The position numbers and the translations under genes are program-made. The notes below the pieces were generated by a model. That model saw only the letters and a list, made by a program, of their open reading frames with translations, did not search any database and was not told the DNA's origin. Of a stretch of 64,000 nt of DNA, positions 8,044 through 17,446 are shown in pieces; position 1 is the stretch's first letter; each line of letters opens with the position of its first letter. Source of the stretch: a bacterium (GTDB taxonomy: Bacteria > Zhuqueibacterota > Zhuqueibacteria > Residuimicrobiales > Krinioviventaceae); assembly GCA_029561455.1 (NCBI GenBank), contig JAKQIY010000061.1, forward strand, positions 1 to 64,000. Reading direction: 5' to 3'.

Positions 8044-11000
8044 TTGTCAATCGCCAAATTAATTGGTACAAAAAGCCGACGTATCATATTAATTCTTTGT
8101 CTATACACCTTGACTATCACCGCAAACCTGAGCGCAACGCATTGGAAGATCATGCCTGTTGGCAATTCGCTCACCTATGGTTACCCGACCGAACCCGGTT
8201 TTCGGGAAGCATTACATACCTTATTAACTGAAGCGGGAATTGATTTTGAATTCGTCGGTCCGGATGGCATTGCCCCGTTGAATGGTTTGTTTGTGAGCGG
8301 CGCCAAAATTGAAGATTTTTATGCGGGTAATAGCAAAGATCTGAGCGCCGCAATAGCCACCTACAAACCCAATTTGCTGCTTATGCATGTAGGCACCAAC
8401 AACTATACCGATGTTGCCGCCCCGTATTCGCCGGATAACGGCATTACTTTGCTATCAAACACCTCATCTGGCAAACTGGCCAAACTTTTAAAACAGTTCT
8501 CCACACAATCAAGCCTGGAGCACATTCTATTATGTAAAATAATATCGCAAATCAATAATGGAGTTTTGGCTAATATCCAGGTTGAAGCCTACAACTCGGA
8601 AATTGAACGCATGTTTTTTGACCGCGCTTCGGGAATTGCGGTCGATAAAATGACCATTGTCGATATGTATTCACAACTTGATATTACCGATTATTATGAT
8701 GAAAAGCATCCCGATCAAGGCGGGTATGATAAAATGGCGCAGGAATATTCCAGGATTGTTCAGGGCATTAACAATAATGATATGAACAAACCCGGTAAAA
8801 TTGCCTGGATACGCGGTGAAGTGCTGGATAAACAAACCGGCACCATTCAACTGCAGTGGAAAGCACCCGGCGACGACGCCTATTACGGCAAAGCCAATTT
8901 ATATGAACTGCGTTATGCAGAATATGAACTTGCCGATTTTTCGGACGGTATTTTGGTGCCGGGGCTGGATGCGCCCAAATCTGCCAACAGCACTGAAACC
9001 AAAATTATCAGCGGTTTAATTCCGGGAATTACCTATCATTTCTACATTCGCGCCTGGGATGAAATGAATAACAAAGGCGCGGTTTCCGATGAATACAGAA
9101 TTTATGTTGAACCCGATGTGGTTCCCGAATACACGGATAATTTTGCCGATCCCGTTCTTAGTGAAAGCTGGTGGGATTTCGACCCCGCTTATGAAATTAT
9201 CAACGAGCAATTGGTGAATACCAATCCCGCAACCGGTTGGGATAACCTGGCCACCTATAAACGGGTTTCGTACAATAAAAACGCTGATTATATTGAAACA
9301 TCCTTTAAATTCATCCAGTTTGGCGACGGCGGCGCGGCTATGATGCTGGACGATACTACATCAACGGCAAACGGATATTTTGTGTTTATCCGCTCCAACC
9401 GTCTGCGCTTGTTTGCTGTTACTAACGGCAGCATTCAAACGGCAGAGATCTATTCTTCCTCCATTTCGAATACCCCCCAGGCCGGGGATGTTATGATCGT
9501 GCAATGTTATCCTAATACTTTCAAAGGTGTTTCCTTTGAGGTTTCGGTGTATAATGAAGTAAACGGCACCCGTTATGTAGGTAATGTGTGGGATGTGAAC
9601 AAAACCCAGGGTAACGCCGATAATCTGTATTCCGGCGTTTTGTTGTATGGCGGTCAACATTATGCCATTGATGATTTTAGCGTAAAAATTCCACCACTGC
9701 CGGCGCATAAAATGGCAATCTATGCCGGTAATAACGAGTCCGGCAGGGTAACAAAGAAACTGGCTAATTCATTGACTGTGCAAGTTACCGATGTGAACGG
9801 CCTGGCGGTTTCCGATGTTCCCATTGATTTCAACGTTACCAGCGGCGTCGGTTATCTTAGCACCCATCCCGATTCCATTGAACAGGATTTTAACAACAAT
9901 CTCTGGATTGAAGCTGAAAGCGGCGATTTACAACTGCCCATGACCAGTTCCGACGATCTGGGCGCATCCAATAACAAATATATAGTCGTGGTTCCCGCAA
10001 CTGATGCACAGGGTAACGGTAATAATGAACTGGGATCGGCTGTATACAGGATTTATGCCCCGGTAGCCGGTATTTATCGCTTGTGGCTTAGGGTGCTTGC
10101 GCCATCGGGCGTCAGCAATTCCTGTTATGTTTCGGCCGCCGGGTCGCAGGAATATCGTTGGGACTTTGAAGCCAATGCCACAGAATGGCGCTGGCGGTCT
10201 CCGGCGAACCACAGTTTTACCCTGGTAAGCGGTTTTAATGATATGGTGATCCGTAACCGCGAATCCGGAACCAGGATAGATAAAATCCTGCTCTCCCGCA
10301 TTGAGTCATACACGCCAACCGGCGAAGGCGACGAAACCCAGCCCTTCTCATTTATCACCAATGCTTCCGGTCTGGCGCGTACTGAAATTACATTTGGTAC
10401 TACCACCGGCCCTGTGCAGGTTACCGCCACCGGCAATGTACCCAATGGATCGCCGCAAGTATTTACCGTCTACGCTCAGGCGCTCGATCCCCTGGCAATG
10501 CAGTATAATTCCCCGCAAAATTATCCGGGAGTTGCCGGGAATCCGCTCGATATCCCATTCTCCGTTATGCTTAAAGATCCTTATAATAACACGTGTTCCG
10601 GTATTCCGGTAGATTTTGAAATCATTTCAGGAGACGGTACGTTTAACGGCGGCGGCATCGATTCCACCCGTATCTCTACAGAAAGCGACGGTACCGCCAG
10701 CATAACCCTCACTCTCGGTTACCAGGAAGAGACTATCATCCGCGCTTCGCTGCCCGACTTTCCGGCAATTTCTCCCCTTGAATTTCATGGCATCGCCGGC
10801 GAGGGCATTCCGGTAGCTATTCAGGTAACCAGCGGCCAAAACCAGACCGCAATTGTTAAACATGAATTACCCCAGCCATTACAGGTACTTATTCTCGATG
10901 AAAAGAATGATCCGGTACAAAGCTATCCGGTTCCTTTTATTGTAATTAAAGGTAATGGTTTACTCGATGGCGAAACATCAAGTAAAACAGTTAAAACCAA

Positions 11001-14000
11001 CGCAGCCGGTTTGGCTAGTGTAACTTTTACCCTGGGCGATACCGCCGGTGTTGAACATAATATTGTCATGGTGGATGTGCCCCTGCCAGGCGCGCCGCTT
11101 TATTTCAAACCGATCGCGATACCCGATTCACCCTGGCAGCTTGTTAAAATCAGCGGCGACGGACAGCAGAAAAACGCCGGCAAGCTGTTTAATGATCCCC
11201 TGGTGGTGAGGATAACCGACCGTTATATGAACGGTATTGAAGATTATCATGTTAAATTCACGGTTGTAACCGGAAATGGAAATTTCTCCGGAAATGAGGG
11301 TACCATGGTAACCGGCGACGAATCGACCGTCATCACCGATTCCACCGGCGCAGCCCAAATATCATATACTGCGGGCAGCATCGAAGGCGTCAACTCTATC
11401 CGGGTTGAAGGATTACCGGCAGTACAGATCGGCTCTCCTGAAACATTTGCATTGACTGTTCTGCCGCGTCAGCCCAACCTTATCAACAAACGTTCCGGCG
11501 ATAACCCGCAGCAAATTGCTACCGTGAATAATTTACTTTCCGAGCCGTTTAAAGTCCGACTGCTCGATCCGTTCGGTAACAGTATGAGTTCCGGAATCAA
11601 AGTGGTATTTAAAGTTACATCCGGCGGTGGCAAGTTTGCCAATCTGGATTCCACCATAATTGAAACAAATTCTTCAGGCGAGGCCGAGGCCTATCTCCGC
11701 CTTGGCATTACCGCCGGCTCGCAAACCGTCAGGGTCTATTTATTGAATTACCAGCAGGTTGCCCCAGTCTCTTTTACCGCCATTGCGGTTCCCGACGCGG
11801 CGGTTAGAATTATCTCTGCAACCGCCAATCCGTTTACATTCAAAGCCGGGTATTCGCCTATCCCCTTGCAGGTTAAAATAGTGGATCAATATGAAAACCC
11901 CAACCCCGGCCACGCGGTGCAGTTTAAAATAACCCAGGGCAACGGCAAACTGGAAGGCAATGTTACCACGCTTACCGTCAATTCCAATAACCAGGGAATT
12001 GCCGGTGTTAACTATCAAATCGGCACCAATGTTTCCGTAACTAACCTGATTACGGCTACTTCGCTCAAAACCAATACACAACAGCAGCTTACCAACAGTC
12101 CGATAACCTTTAGAGCCTTTGTAACTCCGGATACCGCCAGCCAGATCGTCAAGATCAGCGGCGATACTCCCGTGCAGCAAGGCCAAATCGGTTCATTGCT
12201 GCCGGATTCCCTGGTTGTGCAAATTCGTGATCAATACAATAACCCGATTCCCAATCAGTCGGTTTCCTTTCAGGTGCTTTCGGCAACGGGTTTGATTGGC
12301 AATAAAACCGAATCGGATCGTATAACGGATGAAAACGGCAATGCTTATGTTTTTTACACTCTCGGCTTTACTGCGGGTGTCGCCAGCGATTCCGTCCGGG
12401 TTGTTATTAAAAACCGTGCGGATATTGCGCCGGTAATCTTTAAAGCCACGGCCCTGGCCGGCGCACCCGAAAAAATATTCGCCTGGCAGGATAGCACCTG
12501 GCCCGGACTGGTTTTAAGCAACAATCCCATATTATTATCACCCAAAGTAATTGTCCGCGATATACGTAACAATGCCGTCACTAACGCCCTGGTCACCTTT
12601 AAAATCAAGCGTGGACTGGGTAAGGTGAACAATAAAGATTCCGTAAATGTATACACCGGCGCTAACGGTATTGCCAGCGTTAACTGGACGTTGAGTTCAA
12701 CTCCTGACACCAACCTGGTGCAGGCAATTTCCAGGTACAACGGAGCGCCGCTATCCAATTCGCCGGTTATTTTTACTGCCGTTACCATGCCGGGTGTTCC
12801 CTTTTATCTGCAAAGGAAATCGGCGGAAAATGATACGGGGATAGCCAATCAGCGCTTATCTGCACCACTTCAAGTCCGTGTTACCGATCAATTCCAGCAT
12901 GTTATTGCCAATCATCCGGTACAGTTTACCATTACCTTCCCGGAAAGCGGCGCCAAAGGTAAATTTATCCTGGAAAATGACTCGCAGGTGGAATCGGCTA
13001 CCGTTTATACCAACAACGAAGGGTACGCACAAATCTATTTTAAACCGGTCACCGGCATCAACTCGGTCAAAGCGTCATCACAATATAATAGCGTCAAATT
13101 ACAATCCGATCAGACATTTTATATAACCGGCACGGCTCCGCAAGCCAGTTACATTGACTTGTTAAGCGCTCAAGAGATCACTGCGGTAGTTAACAGTAAT
13201 CAAAAGATCAATGTTCAGGTTGGCGCTTATGACGCTGTCGGCAGCCCGGTCGATAAACATGGCATCCATTTTAAAATCCTTAAAGGTTCAGGCTATCTCG
13301 AATCGACCAAATCGCTGCAAAGTTACATAAGCACCCGCAACGGCGTGGCTGAAGAAAAATGGCTGCCGGGGACTGTGGCCGGCGCGGAAAACTGGCTGGA
13401 AATTTCCTCAACCTACGACCAGGTGCATATTACCGGTTCCCCGGATACGGTCAGGCTAACCTTGCTGCCGGCTGCTCCAGATCCCGATTCTTCCAGGATA
13501 ACGGCTACCAGCAATATTATTGCTAATGGTACAGATTATTCACTGATCACCGTGACAGTGAAAGACAAATACAACAATCCCATACCCAACCTCACGGTTA
13601 CCCTGGTTTCGGAAAACCAGGGCGTTAGCATTGAAAATCCGCAAACGCCTACCAATGCCAACGGCATAACCACCGGAAAAGTGCGGTCAACGGTCAGTAC
13701 GGATACGGTACGGGTTACGGCGCACATTGCCGGAACACCCCCGGTAGTGATTTGCTGCGCCCAAATTGTCTTTACACCGGATCGGGCCGGAAAAGTGGTG
13801 GCTATTTCCGGCAACGGACAAACCGGTAATAAAGGCGCCGCCCTTAAACACCCGTTCATAGCAAAGGTTACTGATAATAATAACAATCCTGTTGCCGGGG
13901 TGGATATTAAATTTGAAACCGAGCAAGGCGGCGGCTATCATCTGGATACCGGTCAGCAAAGTTACACCGTCAAATCGGATGCCAACGGCATGGTTAGCGC

Positions 14001-16167
14001 ATTGTGGGCGCTTGGCCCGGATAATGGTACAAATTTGGTAGCGGCAACTATAAAGAGTATGGGACAAAGCAGCCCCAAAGCCCTTTTTACCTGCCAGGCC
14101 AAAACACCGCAGCCGCCATATAGCTTGTTTATTGTCTCCGGTAATAATGCAAATGTTGCCGTGACTGATACTATGACATCTCCGCTCGTTGCCGGACTGG
14201 TCGACGCCGATACCGGCGCCGTTTTTAACGCCCCGGTAACCTGGAAAGCTCTGAACCAGGGCGGCGCTTTTGCCGAAACCAATCCGGTGGCAACCAACAG
14301 CAGAGGGCATGCGCAAATACACTATATTGCCGGAGCGCAGGCGGGACAGCAATTCGTTCAGGCAAACGCTGCCAATGCCGGCAACGCTCTGACATTCACT
14401 GTTAATGCAATATCCGCCATGGCAAGCGACCTGGTTGCGGTTTCAGCAACGTCCGCGAGCGATACGGTGGGACATATACTGCCGGATACAATGATCGTCC
14501 GCGCCCTGGATCAGCACAGCAACCCGGTTGCCAATGTCCCGGTGGTTTTTCAAATTGCCGACGCCCCTGCAGATAATCATTATGCGCAGATGCTTCCACA
14601 GGATTCAGTTATAACCGATCAGAACGGCCTGGCTAAAATTCGTTTCAAGATCGGCCGGCCGGTTGGCGATTATGTGGTAACTGCTACTTCACCGCAAATA
14701 CCGGATGTTAGCGTACTTTTCCAGGTTAACGCCGTACATGGCCCGGCCGCCCGGCTGCATAAATATTCCGGCGATGGCCAGTACATGACGAAAAACCGCA
14801 CTCTCATATACCCGGCGGTTGCGCTGGTTACCGATGAGTTCGGCAATAGTGTGGAAAATGAAGTGGTCTATTTCCAGCCCAAGAATTTCATCGGCAGCGT
14901 CACCAGTCAAAAAGATACAACCGACAGCCTGGGACGGGCCGGAACTTTCTGGCAGCTTGGCAACCAGGCCGAAAATGCTCTATGGGCGTCCAAGCCGGGG
15001 ATGACACCCAACCATGTTGAATTTACCGCTACCGGTGTGGAGAACGCTTTTCCGGAATTCATCGGTCTGACCCACCGCGATACGGTCGATTATACGCTTG
15101 ATGGGTATAATGTCATCATCACCGCCCGTGATGACGATAATGATCCGTTGACCTATACCATTGTGCAAAAACCGGCCAACTCCACTTTTAATCCGGCGAC
15201 CCGGCAGTTCTCCTGGCAGCCCAAAAGCAACCAGAAAAAAACCTGGAATATCGTTTTTAAAGTGGAAGATAACAAATCCGGCGTGGAAAAAGGTTTTGAT
15301 ATTGATTCGCTGGTGGTAACGGTGACCGGCAACCTGCCGCCGCGCATTGTCTCTTACTTTCCGGCCAACCTGAACATCAATGTGACGGAAGACAGGAATG
15401 AAAAATTCACCGTGCTGGCTACCGATCCCGATGACGACCCGCTGCTCTATACCTGGTATGTGGATGACGATGCCTGCGCTTCCGGCGCCGAATTTACCTT
15501 TATCGCCGCCGAGCATCCCGGCGTCCATTCGCTTACCTGTATGGTCTCCGACGGCCAGGATTCTGTTGAGGTTAAATGGGATCGCGTCACTAAAATCGAG
15601 CTGACCAGCTTTAGCGCCAGCCATACGCCCTACCAGGGAATTTCCGTAAACTGGCAAACCCGCAAGGAAGAGCACAACCTCGGTTTCTTTGTCTACAGAA
15701 GCATGGCGGAAAAAGGCGATTATATAAAAATGAATGAAAAACTGATCGCCCCGGAAAAGGATTGCGACTATACCTACACCGACACCACCGCCGCAGACGG
15801 CCGCCGCTATTATTATAAACTGGTCGACGTTAACAGTTCCGGCGTCATGTCGGAAAACGGGCCGGTCATGGCGGAAACCTCCCTGCCCAGGGATTTTCAG
15901 TTGTACCAGAATTTCCCGAATCCGTTCAATCCGACCACCAAAATCCGTTTTGAACTGCCGCGTGAAGCGCAAACGCAAATTACTATCTATAATGTTAACG
16001 GCCAGGTGGTTAAAACCCTGGTCAACAGCAAGTTCAAACCCGGTTACCATGAAATTACCTGGAACGGCCTGAACGAGTTTGACAGCAAAGTCAGTTCCGG
16101 AATTTATTATTTGCAAATTCAGGCCGGGCGCTACAAAGACGTAAAAAAGATGGCCTTTATCAAATAA
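8044..16167 (+). CDS. Giant secreted SGNH-hydrolase / Big_1-repeat protein with T9SS sorting domain
   Basis: A 2707-residue exported protein. The TTG at 8044 is chosen for GGAGGT 6 bases upstream and a signal peptide right after it (about residues 12-31). Domains in order: SGNH/GDSL esterase-like, about 32-245 (GNSLTYG with Ser42, HVGTNN, DEKHP); fibronectin III, about 250-355; a LamG/concanavalin-like module, about 364-553; about fifteen bacterial Ig-like (Big_1) repeats of roughly 100 residues, about 555-2332, the first interrupted by a CBM-like module (620-750); cadherin/PKD-like modules, about 2333-2517; a fibronectin-like module; and a type IX secretion C-terminal domain, about 2613-2707 (YQNFPNPFNPTTKIRF). 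It is probably a surface stalk presenting an esterase to polysaccharide. It stands alone between a sigma-54-like promoter and a terminator. Confidence 0.88.
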   Translation: MSIAKLIGTKSRRIILILCLYTLTITANLSATHWKIMPVGNSLTYGYPTEPGFREALHTLLTEAGIDFEFVGPDGIAPLNGLFVSGAKIEDFYAGNSKDLSAAIATYKPNLLLMHVGTNNYTDVAAPYSPDNGITLLSNTSSGKLAKLLKQFSTQSSLEHILLCKIISQINNGVLANIQVEAYNSEIERMFFDRASGIAVDKMTIVDMYSQLDITDYYDEKHPDQGGYDKMAQEYSRIVQGINNNDMNKPGKIAWIRGEVLDKQTGTIQLQWKAPGDDAYYGKANLYELRYAEYELADFSDGILVPGLDAPKSANSTETKIISGLIPGITYHFYIRAWDEMNNKGAVSDEYRIYVEPDVVPEYTDNFADPVLSESWWDFDPAYEIINEQLVNTNPATGWDNLATYKRVSYNKNADYIETSFKFIQFGDGGAAMMLDDTTSTANGYFVFIRSNRLRLFAVTNGSIQTAEIYSSSISNTPQAGDVMIVQCYPNTFKGVSFEVSVYNEVNGTRYVGNVWDVNKTQGNADNLYSGVLLYGGQHYAIDDFSVKIPPLPAHKMAIYAGNNESGRVTKKLANSLTVQVTDVNGLAVSDVPIDFNVTSGVGYLSTHPDSIEQDFNNNLWIEAESGDLQLPMTSSDDLGASNNKYIVVVPATDAQGNGNNELGSAVYRIYAPVAGIYRLWLRVLAPSGVSNSCYVSAAGSQEYRWDFEANATEWRWRSPANHSFTLVSGFNDMVIRNRESGTRIDKILLSRIESYTPTGEGDETQPFSFITNASGLARTEITFGTTTGPVQVTATGNVPNGSPQVFTVYAQALDPLAMQYNSPQNYPGVAGNPLDIPFSVMLKDPYNNTCSGIPVDFEIISGDGTFNGGGIDSTRISTESDGTASITLTLGYQEETIIRASLPDFPAISPLEFHGIAGEGIPVAIQVTSGQNQTAIVKHELPQPLQVLILDEKNDPVQSYPVPFIVIKGNGLLDGETSSKTVKTNAAGLASVTFTLGDTAGVEHNIVMVDVPLPGAPLYFKPIAIPDSPWQLVKISGDGQQKNAGKLFNDPLVVRITDRYMNGIEDYHVKFTVVTGNGNFSGNEGTMVTGDESTVITDSTGAAQISYTAGSIEGVNSIRVEGLPAVQIGSPETFALTVLPRQPNLINKRSGDNPQQIATVNNLLSEPFKVRLLDPFGNSMSSGIKVVFKVTSGGGKFANLDSTIIETNSSGEAEAYLRLGITAGSQTVRVYLLNYQQVAPVSFTAIAVPDAAVRIISATANPFTFKAGYSPIPLQVKIVDQYENPNPGHAVQFKITQGNGKLEGNVTTLTVNSNNQGIAGVNYQIGTNVSVTNLITATSLKTNTQQQLTNSPITFRAFVTPDTASQIVKISGDTPVQQGQIGSLLPDSLVVQIRDQYNNPIPNQSVSFQVLSATGLIGNKTESDRITDENGNAYVFYTLGFTAGVASDSVRVVIKNRADIAPVIFKATALAGAPEKIFAWQDSTWPGLVLSNNPILLSPKVIVRDIRNNAVTNALVTFKIKRGLGKVNNKDSVNVYTGANGIASVNWTLSSTPDTNLVQAISRYNGAPLSNSPVIFTAVTMPGVPFYLQRKSAENDTGIANQRLSAPLQVRVTDQFQHVIANHPVQFTITFPESGAKGKFILENDSQVESATVYTNNEGYAQIYFKPVTGINSVKASSQYNSVKLQSDQTFYITGTAPQASYIDLLSAQEITAVVNSNQKINVQVGAYDAVGSPVDKHGIHFKILKGSGYLESTKSLQSYISTRNGVAEEKWLPGTVAGAENWLEISSTYDQVHITGSPDTVRLTLLPAAPDPDSSRITATSNIIANGTDYSLITVTVKDKYNNPIPNLTVTLVSENQGVSIENPQTPTNANGITTGKVRSTVSTDTVRVTAHIAGTPPVVICCAQIVFTPDRAGKVVAISGNGQTGNKGAALKHPFIAKVTDNNNNPVAGVDIKFETEQGGGYHLDTGQQSYTVKSDANGMVSALWALGPDNGTNLVAATIKSMGQSSPKALFTCQAKTPQPPYSLFIVSGNNANVAVTDTMTSPLVAGLVDADTGAVFNAPVTWKALNQGGAFAETNPVATNSRGHAQIHYIAGAQAGQQFVQANAANAGNALTFTVNAISAMASDLVAVSATSASDTVGHILPDTMIVRALDQHSNPVANVPVVFQIADAPADNHYAQMLPQDSVITDQNGLAKIRFKIGRPVGDYVVTATSPQIPDVSVLFQVNAVHGPAARLHKYSGDGQYMTKNRTLIYPAVALVTDEFGNSVENEVVYFQPKNFIGSVTSQKDTTDSLGRAGTFWQLGNQAENALWASKPGMTPNHVEFTATGVENAFPEFIGLTHRDTVDYTLDGYNVIITARDDDNDPLTYTIVQKPANSTFNPATRQFSWQPKSNQKKTWNIVFKVEDNKSGVEKGFDIDSLVVTVTGNLPPRIVSYFPANLNINVTEDRNEKFTVLATDPDDDPLLYTWYVDDDACASGAEFTFIAAEHPGVHSLTCMVSDGQDSVEVKWDRVTKIELTSFSASHTPYQGISVNWQTRKEEHNLGFFVYRSMAEKGDYIKMNEKLIAPEKDCDYTYTDTTAADGRRYYYKLVDVNSSGVMSENGPVMAETSLPRDFQLYQNFPNPFNPTTKIRFELPREAQTQITIYNVNGQVVKTLVNSKFKPGYHEITWNGLNEFDSKVSSGIYYLQIQAGRYKDVKKMAFIK

Positions 16168-16212
16168 TTTACCTGCAACTGTTGACCCGGTTGCTCTTGT
16201 AACTCCGAATAA

Positions 16213-16244
16213 ACAGCCGCTGCGGTTTCGCTGCGGCTGTTTTC
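16213..16244 (+). terminator. Terminator of the giant gene
   Basis: The stem ACAGCCGC / GCGGCTGT with an inner GCG/CGC extension is followed by TTTTCATTTTA, starting 45 bases after the stop codon. It fits an intrinsic terminator. Confidence 0.75.
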
Positions 16245-16412
16245 ATTTTATCCCCAACTCTGAGCAGGATTACAAGCTCGGACCGGGGATATACCCTGGC
16301 CGCAGGCCCGACCACAGGCTAAACCCCGTTAGGGGTAAAATGTTTATAGCAAATTAAATAAAAAATTAGTAACCCCGTCAGGGGTGGAACCCGGCAGCGC
16401 GATCAACAGTCA

Positions 16413-16520
16413 TCTCGATACGTCCCGAAAGGTAAAGCAACGGGACTATTCGATGACCGTAATATATTTTAGAATAACCGGTCGTCGAGTAGTCCGCTCC
16501 GGCGGACGTATCGAGACGAC
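16413..16520. repeat. BIME-like pair of palindromes, copy 2
   Basis: First unit 16413-16459 (arms TCGATACGTCCCG and CGGGACTATTCGATG); second unit 16480-16520 (arms GGTCGTCGAGTAG and GTATCGAGACGAC around the self-complementary core GTCCGC-TCCG-GCGGAC). The arms match the copy at 115-281, while the core of the second unit is unrelated in sequence. Confidence 0.65.
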
Positions 16521-16541
16521 ATTTTCTGGTCAGTACGCAAC

Positions 16542-16742
16542 AAAGTGTAGCCCACCTCGCCGCAAATTCGGCATAAGCCCGGTCAGGTTCGAATTCATAG
16601 CATTTTCTTTGTAACAGACTCATACCTCAGGTGGACCACACTGAATTGCTGCCGGGATTCACATCCCGGTGCGGAAAATTCGCCAGGGTTTCTTACCCTG
16701 GAACAAGGGGCTTTTGCCCCTTGTCTTTAACGAGCGTGGAAC
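16542..16742 (+). repeat. Repeat blocks A then B
   Basis: Block A (16542-16643) runs from AAAGTGTAGCCCACCTCG to CAGGTGGACCACAC. Block B (16644-16742) holds three perfect hairpins: CCGGGAT-TCAC-ATCCCGG, CCAGGGT-TTCTT-ACCCTGG and ACAAGGGGC-TTTT-GCCCCTTGT. The same two blocks occur in the opposite order at 55485-55672 when read on the other strand. Confidence 0.65.
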
Positions 16743-16904
16743 TGTGCCCTTTCACAGTGGATGGGTGCAGCCAATCGGTGTATGAGTACCAAAACACAAA
16801 CCCGGCTGGATTTTGAAATGGTGTTACAATCAGAAAATTCATTGCCACGTCATTTATGACGTGGTTAATATTATAATATTGAACTGACTTTAACCTAATT
16901 ATAA

Positions 16905-16971
16905 TTTAGGCTAAAGCCTTGTTTTTGCATTATTTGATCCACGACCTGAAGGTCGTGGCAATGACGGGATT
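16905..16971. repeat. Dispersed repeat unit (GGCTAAAGCC plus CCACGACCT hairpin), copy 2
   Basis: Near-identical to 20-86, including the hairpin CCACGACCT-GA-AGGTCGTGG and the flanking GTTTTTGC and GGGATT. Confidence 0.7.
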
Positions 16972-16983
16972 TGTTTATTGACC

Positions 16984-17033
16984 GGTCGTCGAGTAGGGCC
17001 GGTGCTACATCTTCCGGCCCGTATCGAGACGAC
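16984..17033. repeat. Single palindrome with conserved arms, copy 3
   Basis: Arms GGTCGTCGAGTAG and GTATCGAGACGAC as at 184-281 and 16480-16520; here the core is GGGCCGG-tgctacatctt-CCGGCCC, again self-complementary but different. Confidence 0.65.
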
Positions 17034-17446
17034 TTGACCTGGGATGAGCGCTAAAAAACATCCTGCCGGCTGTCCGAATGATGGGGTATCTGTACTGTTA
17101 TGAATTCTTTATACCATAATCCGGGACGGCGAGTTCAAATCCGGCAAATAGCCGAAAAAACCCCATCCTACTCCCTAACCCATGCCCCAGGTGGACCACA
17201 CTGATGTTCTGCCGGGCCGCAGCCAGATCGCACCGGGATTTATATTGTCTTTTTCCTGATCCACAATTCAATATGTTTTGTAAAATTTTGTTTGTAAATT
17301 TATCGGCCTGAAAAAAACCTGTAACAGGCTGGCTATTGACCCGGCGCAAACCAGGCCAACCGGGGTAATGTGTTCTGTACTTTCATCAGCAGCAACACTC
17401 CTGTCCCCAAGTCATACTATACATATTTTTTGATTTTGGAATTTTT

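Larger units (their letters stand above)
16245..17446. other. Gene-less repeat island 2
   Basis: About 1.2 kb without a credible gene. In order: two short ACCCC/GGGGT palindromes (around 16324-16337 and 16373-16386), the BIME-like pair (16413-16520), blocks A and B (16542-16742), a CCACGTCA-TTTA-TGACGTGG hairpin (16844-16864), the GGCTAAAGCC unit (16905-16971), a lone palindrome (16984-17033), and an A/B junction fragment (17179-17216). An 83-codon frame on the minus strand near 17098-17349 has no ribosome-binding site and no recognisable product. Confidence 0.6.

Noticed and set aside
14980-16116. Long open frame of 378 codons on the minus strand inside the giant gene
   Set aside because: It lies wholly opposite a well-supported coding frame, has no ribosome-binding site, and its translation has no recognisable domain; it reflects codon bias of the real gene.
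17098-17349. 83-codon frame on the minus strand in repeat island 2
   Set aside because: No ribosome-binding site, no familiar sequence, and overlap with a block A/B fragment.
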